Part shown: positions 16,581 to 24,799 of the stretch, piece after piece | How the letters are laid out: every line of letters starts with the position of its first letter | Position numbering within the stretch: position 1 is the first letter of the stretch | Notes under the pieces: generated by a model | Databases searched by the model: none | What the model saw: only the letters and a program-made list of their open reading frames with translations | Told to the model about the DNA's origin: nothing | Position numbers and translations under genes: made by a program | Assembly: GCA_000434475.1 (NCBI GenBank) | Contig: FR879514.1 | Span: 1-43,446, forward strand | Direction: 5' to 3' | Length of the DNA: 43,446 nucleotides | DNA from: Dialister sp. CAG:486 | Lineage (GTDB): Bacteria > Bacillota > Negativicutes > Veillonellales > Dialisteraceae

Positions 16581-18203
16581 CTACTTCTCACTCGCTCCCA
16601 CCGCCGCCAGAATCACTTGAACGAAAGCGGGCGGGATGAAATCCTTTCCCAGATGGTCGGCGAGCGAGCGCCCGATGATGACGCCTTTATTCCCATAAAG
16701 CCATGCAAAATAATAAAACTCCAGCGCTTTCTCATCTCTGGGATTGATATTCGACAATTTCCTTGGCGGATAGTAGCCTTTGGGGATGGCGAGCTTTGCG
16801 CCTGCCTTTTTGACAAGCGCTGAACTCACAAGATTCCCTCCCTCCGTGATATCTGCGATGACCGCATCTAAAAGACGTCGGCCATTCCGGGAAAGGCATG
16901 CCTTCACGACATCCATTTCATAGCAGATATAGTCCGTATAGAAGACACCCGTGCTCTTTTTGTGTTCCCCCATCACATCGCGATCATAGAGCGAAACGAC
17001 AGGCACATGGAAGCGGCGGATGAGGGAAGCGATCTTCGAGATCGAGCTCTCGCCCCTCGCATTGATGAGGCAGATGCCATAGTGGTCGAAGCGGATCCCC
17101 AGCGTCTTTGCAAATCCTGCAAAGGAACCATACTCTGTCTCGCCCTCGACAAGAACCGCCGCCCTCGCATAGAGTGCTTCCTTCACCTCCGGGAAATGCA
17201 TGATGAGGTGCTTCTCGATTTCCCTGTCAAAATGAAATGAGGCACCGCAGGCGGCCTGCACCAGCTTCTTCTCATCCCAGTAGAGGCGGATGATCTGCCG
17301 GTAATCATTCACCAGCGCATCTGTCGAATGCGTCACGACAAAGAGCTGCCCCGAAAGCCCATCGACGCCCAGAAGTGTCTGCACCAGCTTCAAAAAAAAC
17401 GGCTCCTCATTCGACAGGATCATGTGACAGAAAGAAAGCATCGCCCGCTGCAGGTAAGGGTGGAGATGGAGCTCCGGCTCATCTACACTGACGAGCAGCG
17501 ATAAAAAGCGCCGCCCCTTCGCATCCGTCGTCACCATATGCTCGAAGGAAATGGCGCGGCTTGCCTTTTTCTTCATCATCTGCATCAGCAGGACAAGCGC
17601 CGTCCGCGCCATCAGACAAGCCGTACGCTGGTACGAAGAACCATCTCCCCTTTCCCCAAACAGCGTTTCAAGCAGTGAAAGCGCCGCCTGCGATGGATGC
17701 TCCTTCGGCAGGGAAATCCCGATTCCCTTCTCTCTAAACATCGTCTCCACCTCAGAAATAACTGCCGGGGACTCCGTGAAATAATGTTGCAAAAGAGAAA
17801 GCAGCTCTCCCATCGATGCATGAGCCATCATCCTGCGCGGCATCTCACACAGGGAAAAATCGATATAAAAAAGGCATCGCAGGTACTCCAAGGGCAGCTG
17901 CCGCTCACTCGCCCGATCAAAGAGACGTGGCACCACTTCCTGCACCGCCTGCACCAGATAGAGCTCTGCGGTCTCCCCTCCCGCCTCTTCGGCAAGCGCC
18001 AGCCGTATCTCGATGGGATGGTCTGCATCAAGGAAATCACCTTCACGGAATCCATACCCATGGCTGATCCATTTCAAGAGGCAAAGGAAATTGCTCTTAC
18101 CGATATTGTTATCCCCCACCATATAGTTCACCTGTCTGTCAAATTGAAAGACGACATGGCGGAAGGTGCGGTAGTTATCAATGGTCATGGATGAAATATG
18201 CAT
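16581..18203 (-). CDS. OLD-family ATP-dependent nuclease (AAA ATPase plus Toprim)
   Basis: Predicted DNA nuclease of the overcoming-lysogenisation-defect family. The 540-aa protein has an ABC-type ATPase domain with Walker A GDNNIGKS at residues 30-37, Walker B VDEPE at 240-244 and an H-loop VVTHSTD at 289-295. A C-terminal Toprim nuclease domain follows, with the metal-binding glutamate in LVEGETE (about 351-357) and the DxD pair in YDRD (D407, D409). Key residues of both domains are present, so it should be active. No UvrD-like helicase gene is next to it, so this is the stand-alone kind rather than a Gabija-type pair. Its own promoter (18249-18277) and GAGGAGG site indicate a single-gene unit. 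A role in phage defence or DNA repair is inferred from the family only. Confidence 0.9.
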   Translation of the reverse strand: MHISSMTIDNYRTFRHVVFQFDRQVNYMVGDNNIGKSNFLCLLKWISHGYGFREGDFLDADHPIEIRLALAEEAGGETAELYLVQAVQEVVPRLFDRASERQLPLEYLRCLFYIDFSLCEMPRRMMAHASMGELLSLLQHYFTESPAVISEVETMFREKGIGISLPKEHPSQAALSLLETLFGERGDGSSYQRTACLMARTALVLLMQMMKKKASRAISFEHMVTTDAKGRRFLSLLVSVDEPELHLHPYLQRAMLSFCHMILSNEEPFFLKLVQTLLGVDGLSGQLFVVTHSTDALVNDYRQIIRLYWDEKKLVQAACGASFHFDREIEKHLIMHFPEVKEALYARAAVLVEGETEYGSFAGFAKTLGIRFDHYGICLINARGESSISKIASLIRRFHVPVVSLYDRDVMGEHKKSTGVFYTDYICYEMDVVKACLSRNGRRLLDAVIADITEGGNLVSSALVKKAGAKLAIPKGYYPPRKLSNINPRDEKALEFYYFAWLYGNKGVIIGRSLADHLGKDFIPPAFVQVILAAVGASEK

Positions 18204-18248
18204 GATCTCCTCCTCAGAAATGCGTTCATGTGCATGCTCTTACCTATT

Positions 18249-18277
18249 ATTATATGCGTCTTGCCGACAGACTGCAA
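18249..18277 (-). promoter_or_regulatory. Promoter of the OLD-family gene
   Basis: Minus strand TTGCAG (18272-18277), 17-base spacer, then a perfect TATAAT (18249-18254). Transcription would start near 18242, leaving a ~40-nt leader. Confidence 0.7.
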
Positions 18278-18405
18278 AAAGCAAAATACGCCGCGAAAAG
18301 ATGCACCAACTTGAACGGCTTAAAACAGGCATGAAGAAGATGGATCAAGTACCTTATAAAGCCGTATTCTTCGATCCAATCTGTGTTTCACCGATTTTCT
18401 CACGC

Positions 18406-18442
18406 AAAAACGGGCAGCAAAGCTTCTCTACTTTGCTGCCCG
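18406..18442 (-). terminator. Terminator of the TRAP-TAXI operon
   Basis: CGGGCAGCAAAG (18411-18422) pairs perfectly with CTTTGCTGCCCG (18431-18442). On the minus strand five T follow. It lies about 70 bases after the permease stop. Confidence 0.9.
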
Positions 18443-18511
18443 TTCATCAAAACGAATAAGTCATCTGCTCCGTGAACCTTGAGAGGATCTTCACAGGCTT
18501 TCGTGCATGGC

Positions 18512-20479
18512 TTACTTGCTCTTTTTGCTTCTGAAATACTGCATAGCGAAGACGCCGCCCAGTACGACAACGCCGATGATGTCGGTCAGGATGGTCGGAT
18601 CGATGAGGCAGAGACCGCCCGCCAGAAGGAGAAGACGCTCCAGAATATTCGCCTTGCAATAGAGCTGCCCGATCATGGCACCCGAGACGCCGACCATACC
18701 GATAAGCGCGGTAATCGTGGTTTCCATGACGGAGAAGAGTGTCGCATTGATGCCCAGAATTTCAGGGGAAAGAACGAAGACATATGGGATAATGAAGGCC
18801 GCAATGCCGAGCTTCGACGCATTGACACCCGTCTTCAAGGGGTCACCGCCGGAGATCGCAGAGCCTGCGAAAGCAGCCAGCGCAACTGGCGGGGTGATAT
18901 CGGCGATGATACCGAAGTAGAAAACAAACATATGCGCCGCCAGGATCGGTACACCGAGGGAGATCAGAGCCGGGGCAGCGATGGTCGAAGTAATGACGTA
19001 GTTCGCCGTGGTCGGTACGCCCATACCGAGGATCAGCGAGGTGATCATGGTGCAGAAGAGAAGCAGGATGAAGTTGCCTGCTGCGATATCGACAAGAGCC
19101 GAAGCCAGCTTCAGGCCGACACCTGTCTTGGTGACGATGCCGATGATCATACCGGCGGAAGAGCATGCGATCAGGACGCCGAGCGCACCTCGCGCACCTT
19201 TGATGAGACCGTCAATGATATCAGGGATGCTCATGCGGGTATTCGCACGAAGCATGGCAGAAGCGATGGAAATGAAGATACCGGCAAGCGCCGCTTTCAT
19301 CGGGGTGTAGCCGGAAGCCAAAAGACCGATGATAGCGATCAGCGGAATGGCCAGATGCCCTTCCTCTTTCAGGATCTTGCCCCATGGCGGGAGCTCGCTT
19401 CTCGGTGTGCCCTGCAGATTATTCTTTTTCGCTTCGAAATGTACCCCGAGGAAAACACCGATGAAGTAGAGAATGGCAGGAACGATGGCAGCCTTGACGA
19501 CTTCCATATAGGGGATACCGACGAATTCCGCCATCAGGAAAGCGGCTGCGCCCATGATCGGCGGCATCAGCTGGCCACCGGTAGAAGCGGCTGCTTCTAC
19601 CGCACCGGCGAAATTCTTGTGATAGCCCAGTTTCTTCATCATCGGGATGGTGAAGGAGCCGGAGCCTACGACGTTCGCTACCGAGGAACCGGAGATCGTA
19701 CCCTGCAGAGCCGAAGAAATGACAGCGACCTTAGCTGGTCCGCCGGATGCCCAGCCAGCGATGGCATTGGCGATATCGATGAAGAATTTCCCAAGACCCG
19801 TCTTTTCCAGATACGCACCGAAAAGGATGAAGAGGAAAATGAAGGTGGAGGAAACACCCATCGGGATGCCAAAGACGCCCTCTGTCGTGAAGAAGAGGTG
19901 TCCGACCATCTGCTTGATGGTGAGCCCGCGATGTGCGAGCGGCCCGGGGAGGTACGGTCCGAAGAACCCATACGCAAGGAAGCAGCAGACAACAATGACG
20001 ATCGGAAGACCTACGATACGGCGAGCCGCTTCGATGATCATCACGATGCCAAGCACCCCGATCACGGTATCCGTCGGAGTGACGGTGCCGGCGCGCAGGA
20101 TGAGCTGCTGGTAGTTCGCAAGAATGTAAATGGGGGGGATCATCGCAAGGACGGCAAGTGCCACGTCGATCGGATGGAAACGCCCCTTCTTGACCCAGGC
20201 TTTCTTCGTCGGGCAGAGAAGATAGACGAGGCAGATACCGAAGGACAAGTGGACGCAGCGCTGGATCATCGCATCCAGTGCGCCGAAAAACCCGGTATAG
20301 ATCTGGAAGAGTGAGAAGCAAATACAGATGACTGCGATGACTTTGGCACAGATGCCTTTGTATTCCGCTGTATTTGACTCTTTATCCAGCTCTTTTAGCT
20401 TCTTCTGCAGCTCCTCAGACATTTCTCCATTTTCAGAAACGCCTTCAGCCTGCACGTTCTTTTTCTCTAAATCAGCCAA
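18512..20479 (-). CDS. TRAP transporter permease, fused small and large (DctQM-type) subunits, TAXI class
   Basis: Membrane permease of a TRAP transporter of the TAXI kind, importing a small organic anion with a periplasmic or lipid-anchored binding protein. The ~655-aa protein has an N-terminal charged tail, about four helices of the small-subunit type, then a long DctM-type domain with many hydrophobic segments. It includes glycine-rich stretches such as GGQLMPPIMGAAAF and GMGVPTTANYV typical of TRAP large subunits. I start it at the TTG at 20479, because AGGAG lies nine bases upstream. The alternative TTG at 20488 directly abuts the AGGAG. It follows DUF1850 by five bases and precedes a strong terminator. 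Substrate cannot be told from sequence. Confidence 0.93.
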   Translation of the reverse strand: MADLEKKNVQAEGVSENGEMSEELQKKLKELDKESNTAEYKGICAKVIAVICICFSLFQIYTGFFGALDAMIQRCVHLSFGICLVYLLCPTKKAWVKKGRFHPIDVALAVLAMIPPIYILANYQQLILRAGTVTPTDTVIGVLGIVMIIEAARRIVGLPIVIVVCCFLAYGFFGPYLPGPLAHRGLTIKQMVGHLFFTTEGVFGIPMGVSSTFIFLFILFGAYLEKTGLGKFFIDIANAIAGWASGGPAKVAVISSALQGTISGSSVANVVGSGSFTIPMMKKLGYHKNFAGAVEAAASTGGQLMPPIMGAAAFLMAEFVGIPYMEVVKAAIVPAILYFIGVFLGVHFEAKKNNLQGTPRSELPPWGKILKEEGHLAIPLIAIIGLLASGYTPMKAALAGIFISIASAMLRANTRMSIPDIIDGLIKGARGALGVLIACSSAGMIIGIVTKTGVGLKLASALVDIAAGNFILLLFCTMITSLILGMGVPTTANYVITSTIAAPALISLGVPILAAHMFVFYFGIIADITPPVALAAFAGSAISGGDPLKTGVNASKLGIAAFIIPYVFVLSPEILGINATLFSVMETTITALIGMVGVSGAMIGQLYCKANILERLLLLAGGLCLIDPTILTDIIGVVVLGGVFAMQYFRSKKSK

Positions 20480-20484
20480 TTGTA

Positions 20485-21009
20485 TCAACTCCTAATTTCT
20501 TTTTTCTTATACAGCACCTGGTACAGCGGTGCTACATACAGATGAAGTTCCTTTCCCAAAGGCATGAGGCTTGCCAGGTCATACTCCGTATCTCCGACAT
20601 AGACCTTTTCTTCATTCGTCACGCCGTTACGGATCGAGAGCTCCGGATAGGGACGGTTCATGTTATCCAGAATAAACCAACCGTCTTCTTCGCGGAAATC
20701 GCCATCTTCTTTGGAGAAAGGAAGTCCTACCCCCATGGATTGATATTTTGTAGACTTCAGTACGAGCCCCGTCGCCATGTCATTGACTTCAAGGTACTCG
20801 TGAATCATCGTCTTCTGGACCGAGTGCCTGTACACCAGTGTCACCGGTGTACCCGGACGCACCCGCTGCCTGATGATGAATCCGTCTGCTGTCTGTCCGA
20901 AAAGATAGTCCTGACGAACAAACCAGCCTCCCACGGTCACTATCACACAGACGATCATCCCGAAAACGATAAGTATAGTTTCTAATTTCCCGTTTTTCTT
21001 TTTCTTCAT
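20485..21009 (-). CDS. DUF1850 family membrane-anchored protein of the TRAP-TAXI locus
   Basis: A 174-aa protein with a lysine-rich start and one hydrophobic segment (about residues 10-29), then an extracytoplasmic domain. The domain contains VTLVYRHSVQKTMIHEYLEV, characteristic of DUF1850. Members are found almost always beside TAXI-type TRAP genes, as here between the binding protein and the permease. The role is not established; an accessory part of the transporter is the obvious inference. It is nearly contiguous with the permease gene. A good ribosome binding site is not obvious: GGAG lies 20 bases before the ATG. Confidence 0.85.
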   Translation of the reverse strand: MKKKKNGKLETILIVFGMIVCVIVTVGGWFVRQDYLFGQTADGFIIRQRVRPGTPVTLVYRHSVQKTMIHEYLEVNDMATGLVLKSTKYQSMGVGLPFSKEDGDFREEDGWFILDNMNRPYPELSIRNGVTNEEKVYVGDTEYDLASLMPLGKELHLYVAPLYQVLYKKKEIRS

Positions 21010-21064
21010 GAAATGAAAGTGAGAACGGACTCCTTAGATGAGCCCGTTCTCCCTCCTTCCTATA

Positions 21065-21093
21065 AGGGAAAGCGCTGATCAGATCAGTGTTTC
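21065..21093. repeat. Short palindromic relative of the MITE-like ends
   Basis: AGGGAAAGCGCTGATC is followed after one base by GATCAGTGTTTC. These halves match the terminal inverted repeats (AGGGAAACGCTGATTCAATC) of the longer element joined with almost no interior. Confidence 0.5.
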
Positions 21094-21117
21094 GATATGG
21101 ATAACAAGTGGTTCAGG

Positions 21118-21235
21118 GTTCAGGTTGATAGGTTCAGGGTTGCTTCGGAGCCGCCAGTTCCGCTCCGAAGGAAATGCTGATTCAAGCAGCATTTTCATGT
21201 ATCATCAAGGGGGTATGCCCCACGGGCTACCTCTG
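21118..21235 (-). promoter_or_regulatory. Two hairpins in the gap between TAXI and DUF1850 genes
   Basis: CTTCGGAGC/GCTCCGAAG (21143-21170) and AAATGCTG/CAGCATTT (21172-21194) form consecutive stems in the 275-bp gap. Neither is followed by a good U-tract on the minus strand. They could stabilise the upstream binding-protein mRNA or attenuate the downstream genes. The gap also holds GGTTCAGGGTT-type repeat words found elsewhere in the window. Confidence 0.4.
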
Positions 21236-21283
21236 AATCTTATTCTCTTTACCTGACCATGTTACAAAAGTGACTTCCCACTA

Positions 21284-22258
21284 TTATTTCGTTTTCAGGT
21301 ATTTTTCAGCACCGGCATTCATCTTGATGGACATGCCTTCCAGAGCGGTATCCTTGGTGATGTACTTGCCGACAGCATGAGCAGCTTTCATGCGGTCAAG
21401 GTGTTCGTAGATGGCTTTGACGATCTGTTCGCCGAGATCATCAGAGAGTTTATCGGTGGTAACGATGACGCATTTCACGGCTACGGTGCTTACATCTTCT
21501 TCCTGTCCAGGATAGGTACCCTTCGGTACGGTGATCTCGGTGAAGTATGGATACTGCTTCTTCAGCTTATCCACATGTTCTGCATCGATATTGACCAGTG
21601 CTGCGGATTTATTGGCAGCCAGATCCTGGATCGCTGCGGTCGGGAAGCCTGCGACGACGACACCGACATCGACATTGCCATCCTTCAGTGCATCAGCAGC
21701 TTCGCCGAAGGAGAGATACTGTACATCGATATCATCATAGGTCAGACCATATGCACCGAGGATCTGACGGGCATTGGCTTCTGCGCCGGAGCCGGAAGCA
21801 CCGACAGCGACCTTTTTGCCCTTGAGGTCAGCGATGGATTTGATGCCTTTGTCAGCGGTGGTGACGAACTGGACAGTTTCCGGATAGAGTGCAGCGATAC
21901 CGCGGATGTTTTCTACCTTGTTGTCCTTGAACATTTCCTTGCCGTTGGCTGCATAGTAAGCGATATCATTCTGGATGAAAGCGATGTCGACGGAGCCGTC
22001 TTTCAGCATATTGACATTGGCTACAGATGCACCGGTAGACTGTGCGGAGGCATTCATGCCTTTGATATTCTGGTTCAGCAGTTCAGCAAGCGCGCCGCCC
22101 AGCGGGTAATAGGTACCAGCAGTACCGCCGGTAGCGATGTTCAGGAACTGTTTTCCGCCGCCTGCAGAAGAACCGGAATCGCCGCAGCCTGCAATCAGAG
22201 CTGCACCTGCGATGCAAAGAGCACCTGCCAAGATCATTTTCTTCATTGCTTTTTTCAT
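21284..22258 (-). CDS. TAXI family TRAP transporter solute-binding lipoprotein
   Basis: Binds the substrate outside the membrane and delivers it to the fused TRAP permease. With the ATG at 22258 the 324-aa protein begins with a lysine-rich lipoprotein signal peptide ending in the lipobox LIAGC, so C25 would be lipidated. The mature part starts with a serine/glycine linker, then NIATGGTAGTYYPLGGALAE, the hallmark of the TAXI family. The rest has the two-lobed binding-protein layout, with GKKVAVGASGSGAEANARQ near the middle. The start is chosen because AGGAGG lies nine bases upstream and the signal peptide follows directly; a longer frame upstream is non-coding leader. It is first in the operon with DUF1850 and permease. 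Ligand unknown; glutamate and other carboxylates are known for the class. Confidence 0.95.
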   Translation of the reverse strand: MKKAMKKMILAGALCIAGAALIAGCGDSGSSAGGGKQFLNIATGGTAGTYYPLGGALAELLNQNIKGMNASAQSTGASVANVNMLKDGSVDIAFIQNDIAYYAANGKEMFKDNKVENIRGIAALYPETVQFVTTADKGIKSIADLKGKKVAVGASGSGAEANARQILGAYGLTYDDIDVQYLSFGEAADALKDGNVDVGVVVAGFPTAAIQDLAANKSAALVNIDAEHVDKLKKQYPYFTEITVPKGTYPGQEEDVSTVAVKCVIVTTDKLSDDLGEQIVKAIYEHLDRMKAAHAVGKYITKDTALEGMSIKMNAGAEKYLKTK

Positions 22259-22288
22259 AATAGTCGACCTCCTACGTCTCCCCCAAGT

Positions 22289-22333
22289 GGAAAGCATGTC
22301 CTCCATGAGATGAATTCCACTCTTATGCTTTCC
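22289..22333 (-). promoter_or_regulatory. Leader hairpin upstream of the TAXI gene
   Basis: GGAAAGCAT (22289-22297) pairs with ATGCTTTCC (22325-22333) around a 27-base loop in the presumed 5' leader. I did not find a convincing promoter. The function is unknown. Confidence 0.35.
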
Positions 22334-22440
22334 TAAAAAACAGGACGCCTTCCGAGACTCCATCCGCAAAATGAAATAATATTCAAAAAAATGCAAATAC
22401 CTTGAACTCTCAAAAGCACTCCCGCACCGAAGCAAAGTAC

Positions 22441-22482
22441 AAAAAAAGCAGCAGACAAAGAGAAAACTCTCCTGTCATGCTG
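22441..22482 (-). terminator. Probable terminator after dcd
   Basis: On the minus strand CAGCATGACAGGAGAG folds onto CTCTTTGTCTGCTG with small bulges, followed by CTTTTTTT. It lies 43 bases after the dcd stop codon. Confidence 0.6.
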
Positions 22483-22524
22483 CAGCTTCTTTGCTCCAAG
22501 TGTTATTAAGTTGGTATTATCATA

Positions 22525-23046
22525 CTACTTTTCAAAGTCTTTGTAAAGTAGGCTTGGCTGAATTCCTTTATTATTCTGATATTTTCCGCTGTCATATCGG
22601 TCTGCCTCCCCCAAAACGGTATGGAAATAGATCTGGCAGATCTCTACCCCCGCATAGATGCGGATCGGCTGTACGCAGAACATTTCCAGCGTCCAGTACC
22701 CTGAGAAGCCTACATCTCCAAAGCCTGCCGTTACATGGATGAAAAGACCCAGACGCCCGATGGATGAGCGTCCCTCGAGCATCGGTACGAAGCATCTCGT
22801 TTTTGTATATTCATGCGTCCGTCCCAGGTAGAGCTTATTCGGCTGCAGCACATAGCCTTCCTCGGGGATATGGAGCAGCGTGCCTTCATTTCTCTTCTTC
22901 ATGTCGAGCTCATAGTTATCATACACCATCAGCTCATCAGCCAGAGTCAGGTTGTAGCTGTTCGGATTCACCCTCTTCGGATCAAAGGGATCGATGATGA
23001 TTTCTTCCCCCATATGTCGCACAATTTCTTTGCCGGATAAAATCAT
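22525..23046 (-). CDS. dcd: dCTP deaminase
   Basis: Deaminates dCTP to dUTP, feeding dTTP synthesis in the cytosol. The 173-aa protein has the family core: EGRSSIGR at residues 91-98 (phosphate binding), the HVTAGFGDVGF stretch at 104-114, and the catalytic glutamate E121 in YWTLEMF. The tail is the usual flexible C-terminal lid that closes over nucleotide. Size is that of housekeeping enzymes, not of the larger defence variants. Whether it is mono- or bifunctional (DCD-DUT) cannot be decided here. Its start overlaps the stop of the HNH-type gene in ATGA, so translation is coupled to it, which is an unusual partner. Confidence 0.93.
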   Translation of the reverse strand: MILSGKEIVRHMGEEIIIDPFDPKRVNPNSYNLTLADELMVYDNYELDMKKRNEGTLLHIPEEGYVLQPNKLYLGRTHEYTKTRCFVPMLEGRSSIGRLGLFIHVTAGFGDVGFSGYWTLEMFCVQPIRIYAGVEICQIYFHTVLGEADRYDSGKYQNNKGIQPSLLYKDFEK

Positions 23047-23957
23047 TTCAGTTTTCTTCCTTCCTCTGTAAAAATTTTTCGATGCGTAAGCATCCGCCTG
23101 CGGCTGAAAGGTGCCTTCGCCTTCTCTCCCGCGATAAGGCCATAGAGCATTCTTTCCCTTTCAGAGATCCGAGGAGACACCAGAAGCTCGCCCGCATCGG
23201 AAAAAGAGATGAGATGTGCGGAGAAAAGTGCCGCATGGGTCGGACAAAGCATGAGCCCCTTTTGTGACTCGCCGTGCGTCCCATAAGGGACCGCATGGAG
23301 AAGAGAGATCCGATCTGCCCCGCACACGATGCAGCAGGGGTGCGCCCCCATCGATTTTCTTTTGAAATCCGCATTTTTTGAAAACCGCTTTCGGATCTCA
23401 TCGACCGTATGCGAAGACGAGTGGGAAAAGAGGCTCCCCTCGCACCCATAGGCCGTCTCATCGCTCTCAAGCAGCGATCGAATATCATCCAGATGCCAGA
23501 TATCCGCATCCATGATCTCTCGGTACGCTCTTACGGCCTCAGGCTTCAGCACCCAGAAATAGGTACCGTTATCGTCCTCACTCCCATCGAAAACATACTC
23601 CCATGGCGAGCGGCGAACGCGAGAAGCGGGCGTTTCGGAAAGACGAAATTCTCCCGTCTCTTCCTCTCTAGGCGTCTCGTCCTTCTTCTCGCTCGCATGA
23701 TAGGTCAAAAGGCTTCCCGACTCATACATTTCACGGATCTTATTCCCCGCCCAGCCGACACCTGCATTCAGTGCCCGATACTCCAGATGGAGCGCCTTCG
23801 CAATATTCTTTGCGTTATCCATATAGTCTTCGGAGTGATAGAGCCGCGAGAAGATCTGCATCATCAGCGCACTCATGACCGTCTTGTCCGCCATAAGCGA
23901 GAGCCATCCCTCTGTCGTGATCTCGTCCCACCGCTTCAGCCCTTTCCGTCTGGCCAT
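23043..23957 (-). CDS. HNH-nuclease-like protein, translationally coupled to dcd
   Basis: A 304-aa soluble protein. The N-terminal ~85 residues are helical (KRWDEITTEGWLSLMADK... ALHLEYRALNAGVGWAGNKI). An acidic linker follows, and near the C-terminus there is an HNH_2-like module: CCIVC at 208-212, the putative catalytic histidine in LLHAVP (H221), LCPTH (C238, H241) and an ALF... LISF end. The position usually held by asparagine just before GLxLC is a lysine (K233), so activity is uncertain. The ATG at 23957 is chosen because GGGAGG lies seven bases upstream and the extended -10 at 24007-24014 starts transcription near 24000, after any longer start. Its stop overlaps the dcd start in ATGA. 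Restriction-like or repair functions are possible; none is shown. Confidence 0.7.
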   Translation of the reverse strand: MARRKGLKRWDEITTEGWLSLMADKTVMSALMMQIFSRLYHSEDYMDNAKNIAKALHLEYRALNAGVGWAGNKIREMYESGSLLTYHASEKKDETPREEETGEFRLSETPASRVRRSPWEYVFDGSEDDNGTYFWVLKPEAVRAYREIMDADIWHLDDIRSLLESDETAYGCEGSLFSHSSSHTVDEIRKRFSKNADFKRKSMGAHPCCIVCGADRISLLHAVPYGTHGESQKGLMLCPTHAALFSAHLISFSDAGELLVSPRISERERMLYGLIAGEKAKAPFSRRRMLTHRKIFTEEGRKLK

Positions 23958-24006
23958 CTCATCGCCTCCCTGCTCTCGCTCTATTGTCGTCACAAAATTA
24001 TTTTTC

Positions 24007-24014
24007 ATTATAGC
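24007..24014 (-). promoter_or_regulatory. Extended -10 promoter of the HNH-dcd operon
   Basis: The minus strand reads TGCTATAAT at about 24007-24015, an extended -10 with a perfect hexamer and no good -35. It rules out start codons upstream of about 24000. Confidence 0.6.
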
Positions 24015-24050
24015 ATCTTTCCTCATGAAAATGTAGATATACCGGCATAA

Positions 24051-24585
24051 AATAGGGACTGTCGGACAGGATTAACCCACGGGTCGCCCTTTGCTTGTTT
24101 GCGAAAGAGGGAGCGCGGGGTCTATGGGGAAGGCGGGTTCTACCGGTTCAACGGGGGGTGCGGCGCATAATAATTGCAAGCACCGCAGAGTTTTGATAGC
24201 GCTTCGCGCCGTCGTCATCCCGAGCGTAGCCGAGGGATCTCTATGGCACTACGGTCAGTATCACATAGGCACTGATACGGAAACGACGCCTTGGTGCTGC
24301 GTATTTCTGCGTTCACACATACATCGTTTCCCGGTCTGCAAGAAAGATTTCTCGCTTGCGCTCGAAATGACGATACGAGAGTCTGACGTCTCCTAGTCTC
24401 CTAGTCTCTTAGTCTCCTAGTCTCTTAGTCTCCTAGCCACCAGCCACTCATCCCTGTTTTCAAGCGCGAGGAGGCCCGGATCAGTTGCAAATGCTTCTCA
24501 AAACTCATGCCAGACTTGCTCACATCTGCTATAATAGGTAGAAGTGTAATTTATAAAATGTAGAGAAACGCTGAGGCAATGAGCA
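24051..24585. repeat. Intergenic composite repeat with an octamer array
   Basis: No gene is seen. CCCGAGCGTAGCCGAGGGAT (24219-24238) is a palindromic module also present at 103-122. The hairpin core lies at 24340-24374 in reverse orientation, with its conserved spacer CACACATACATCGTTTCCCG on one side (from 24314). On the other side is an array of AGTCTCCT-type 8-bp units, at least six in a row (about 24388-24435), ending in the common boundary CTCATCCCTG. The SpeD-like promoter lies at the right end. Confidence 0.75.
24527..24535 (+). promoter_or_regulatory. Extended -10 promoter, probable start of the SpeD-like transcript
   Basis: TGCTATAAT is a perfect extended -10; the -35 is weak. Transcription would begin near 24542, so the whole 163-bp MITE-like element would lie in the 5' leader of the SpeD-like mRNA. 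Confidence 0.5.
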
Positions 24586-24748
24586 AGGGAAACACTGATT
24601 CAATCGTTGTCTGATTTCATTCTTGGATTTTTATACAGAGCAAGGAATCATCTGACGCGAATAGCGAGCTATGTAAGGAAGATGATGACGAAGCCATGTA
24701 TGAAAATCCATATGAAATCCGGCTCTGCGATTGAATCAGCGTTTCCCT
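24586..24748. repeat. MITE-like element, best copy (163 bp)
   Basis: The terminal inverted repeats are 21 bp: AGGGAAACACTGATTCAATC at the left, the complement at the right, with one mismatch. The 121-bp interior has no coding capacity. Relatives lie at 7093-7222 and 6472-6525, and short palindromic derivatives at 41917-41955, 40663-40697 and 21065-21093. I see no clear target-site duplication. No transposase is encoded in the window. Confidence 0.75.
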
Positions 24749-24799
24749 AGATGCGGATCCGTCTCTGCATCTGTCAATCCCTCACAAAAGGTGAATACT

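Noticed and set aside
16581..18203. Gabija-type defence pair
   Set aside because: Gabija needs a UvrD-like helicase next to the OLD-type nuclease. The neighbours are pyrB and a TRAP permease.
22525..23046. Defence-type dCTP deaminase
   Set aside because: Length (173 aa) and motifs are those of housekeeping Dcd. Only the HNH-type neighbour is unusual, so it is reported as a coupled pair rather than as a defence system.
24388..24435. Possible CRISPR array
   Set aside because: The repeat unit is only 7-8 bp with no spacers, and no cas genes are in view. It is a simple tandem array.
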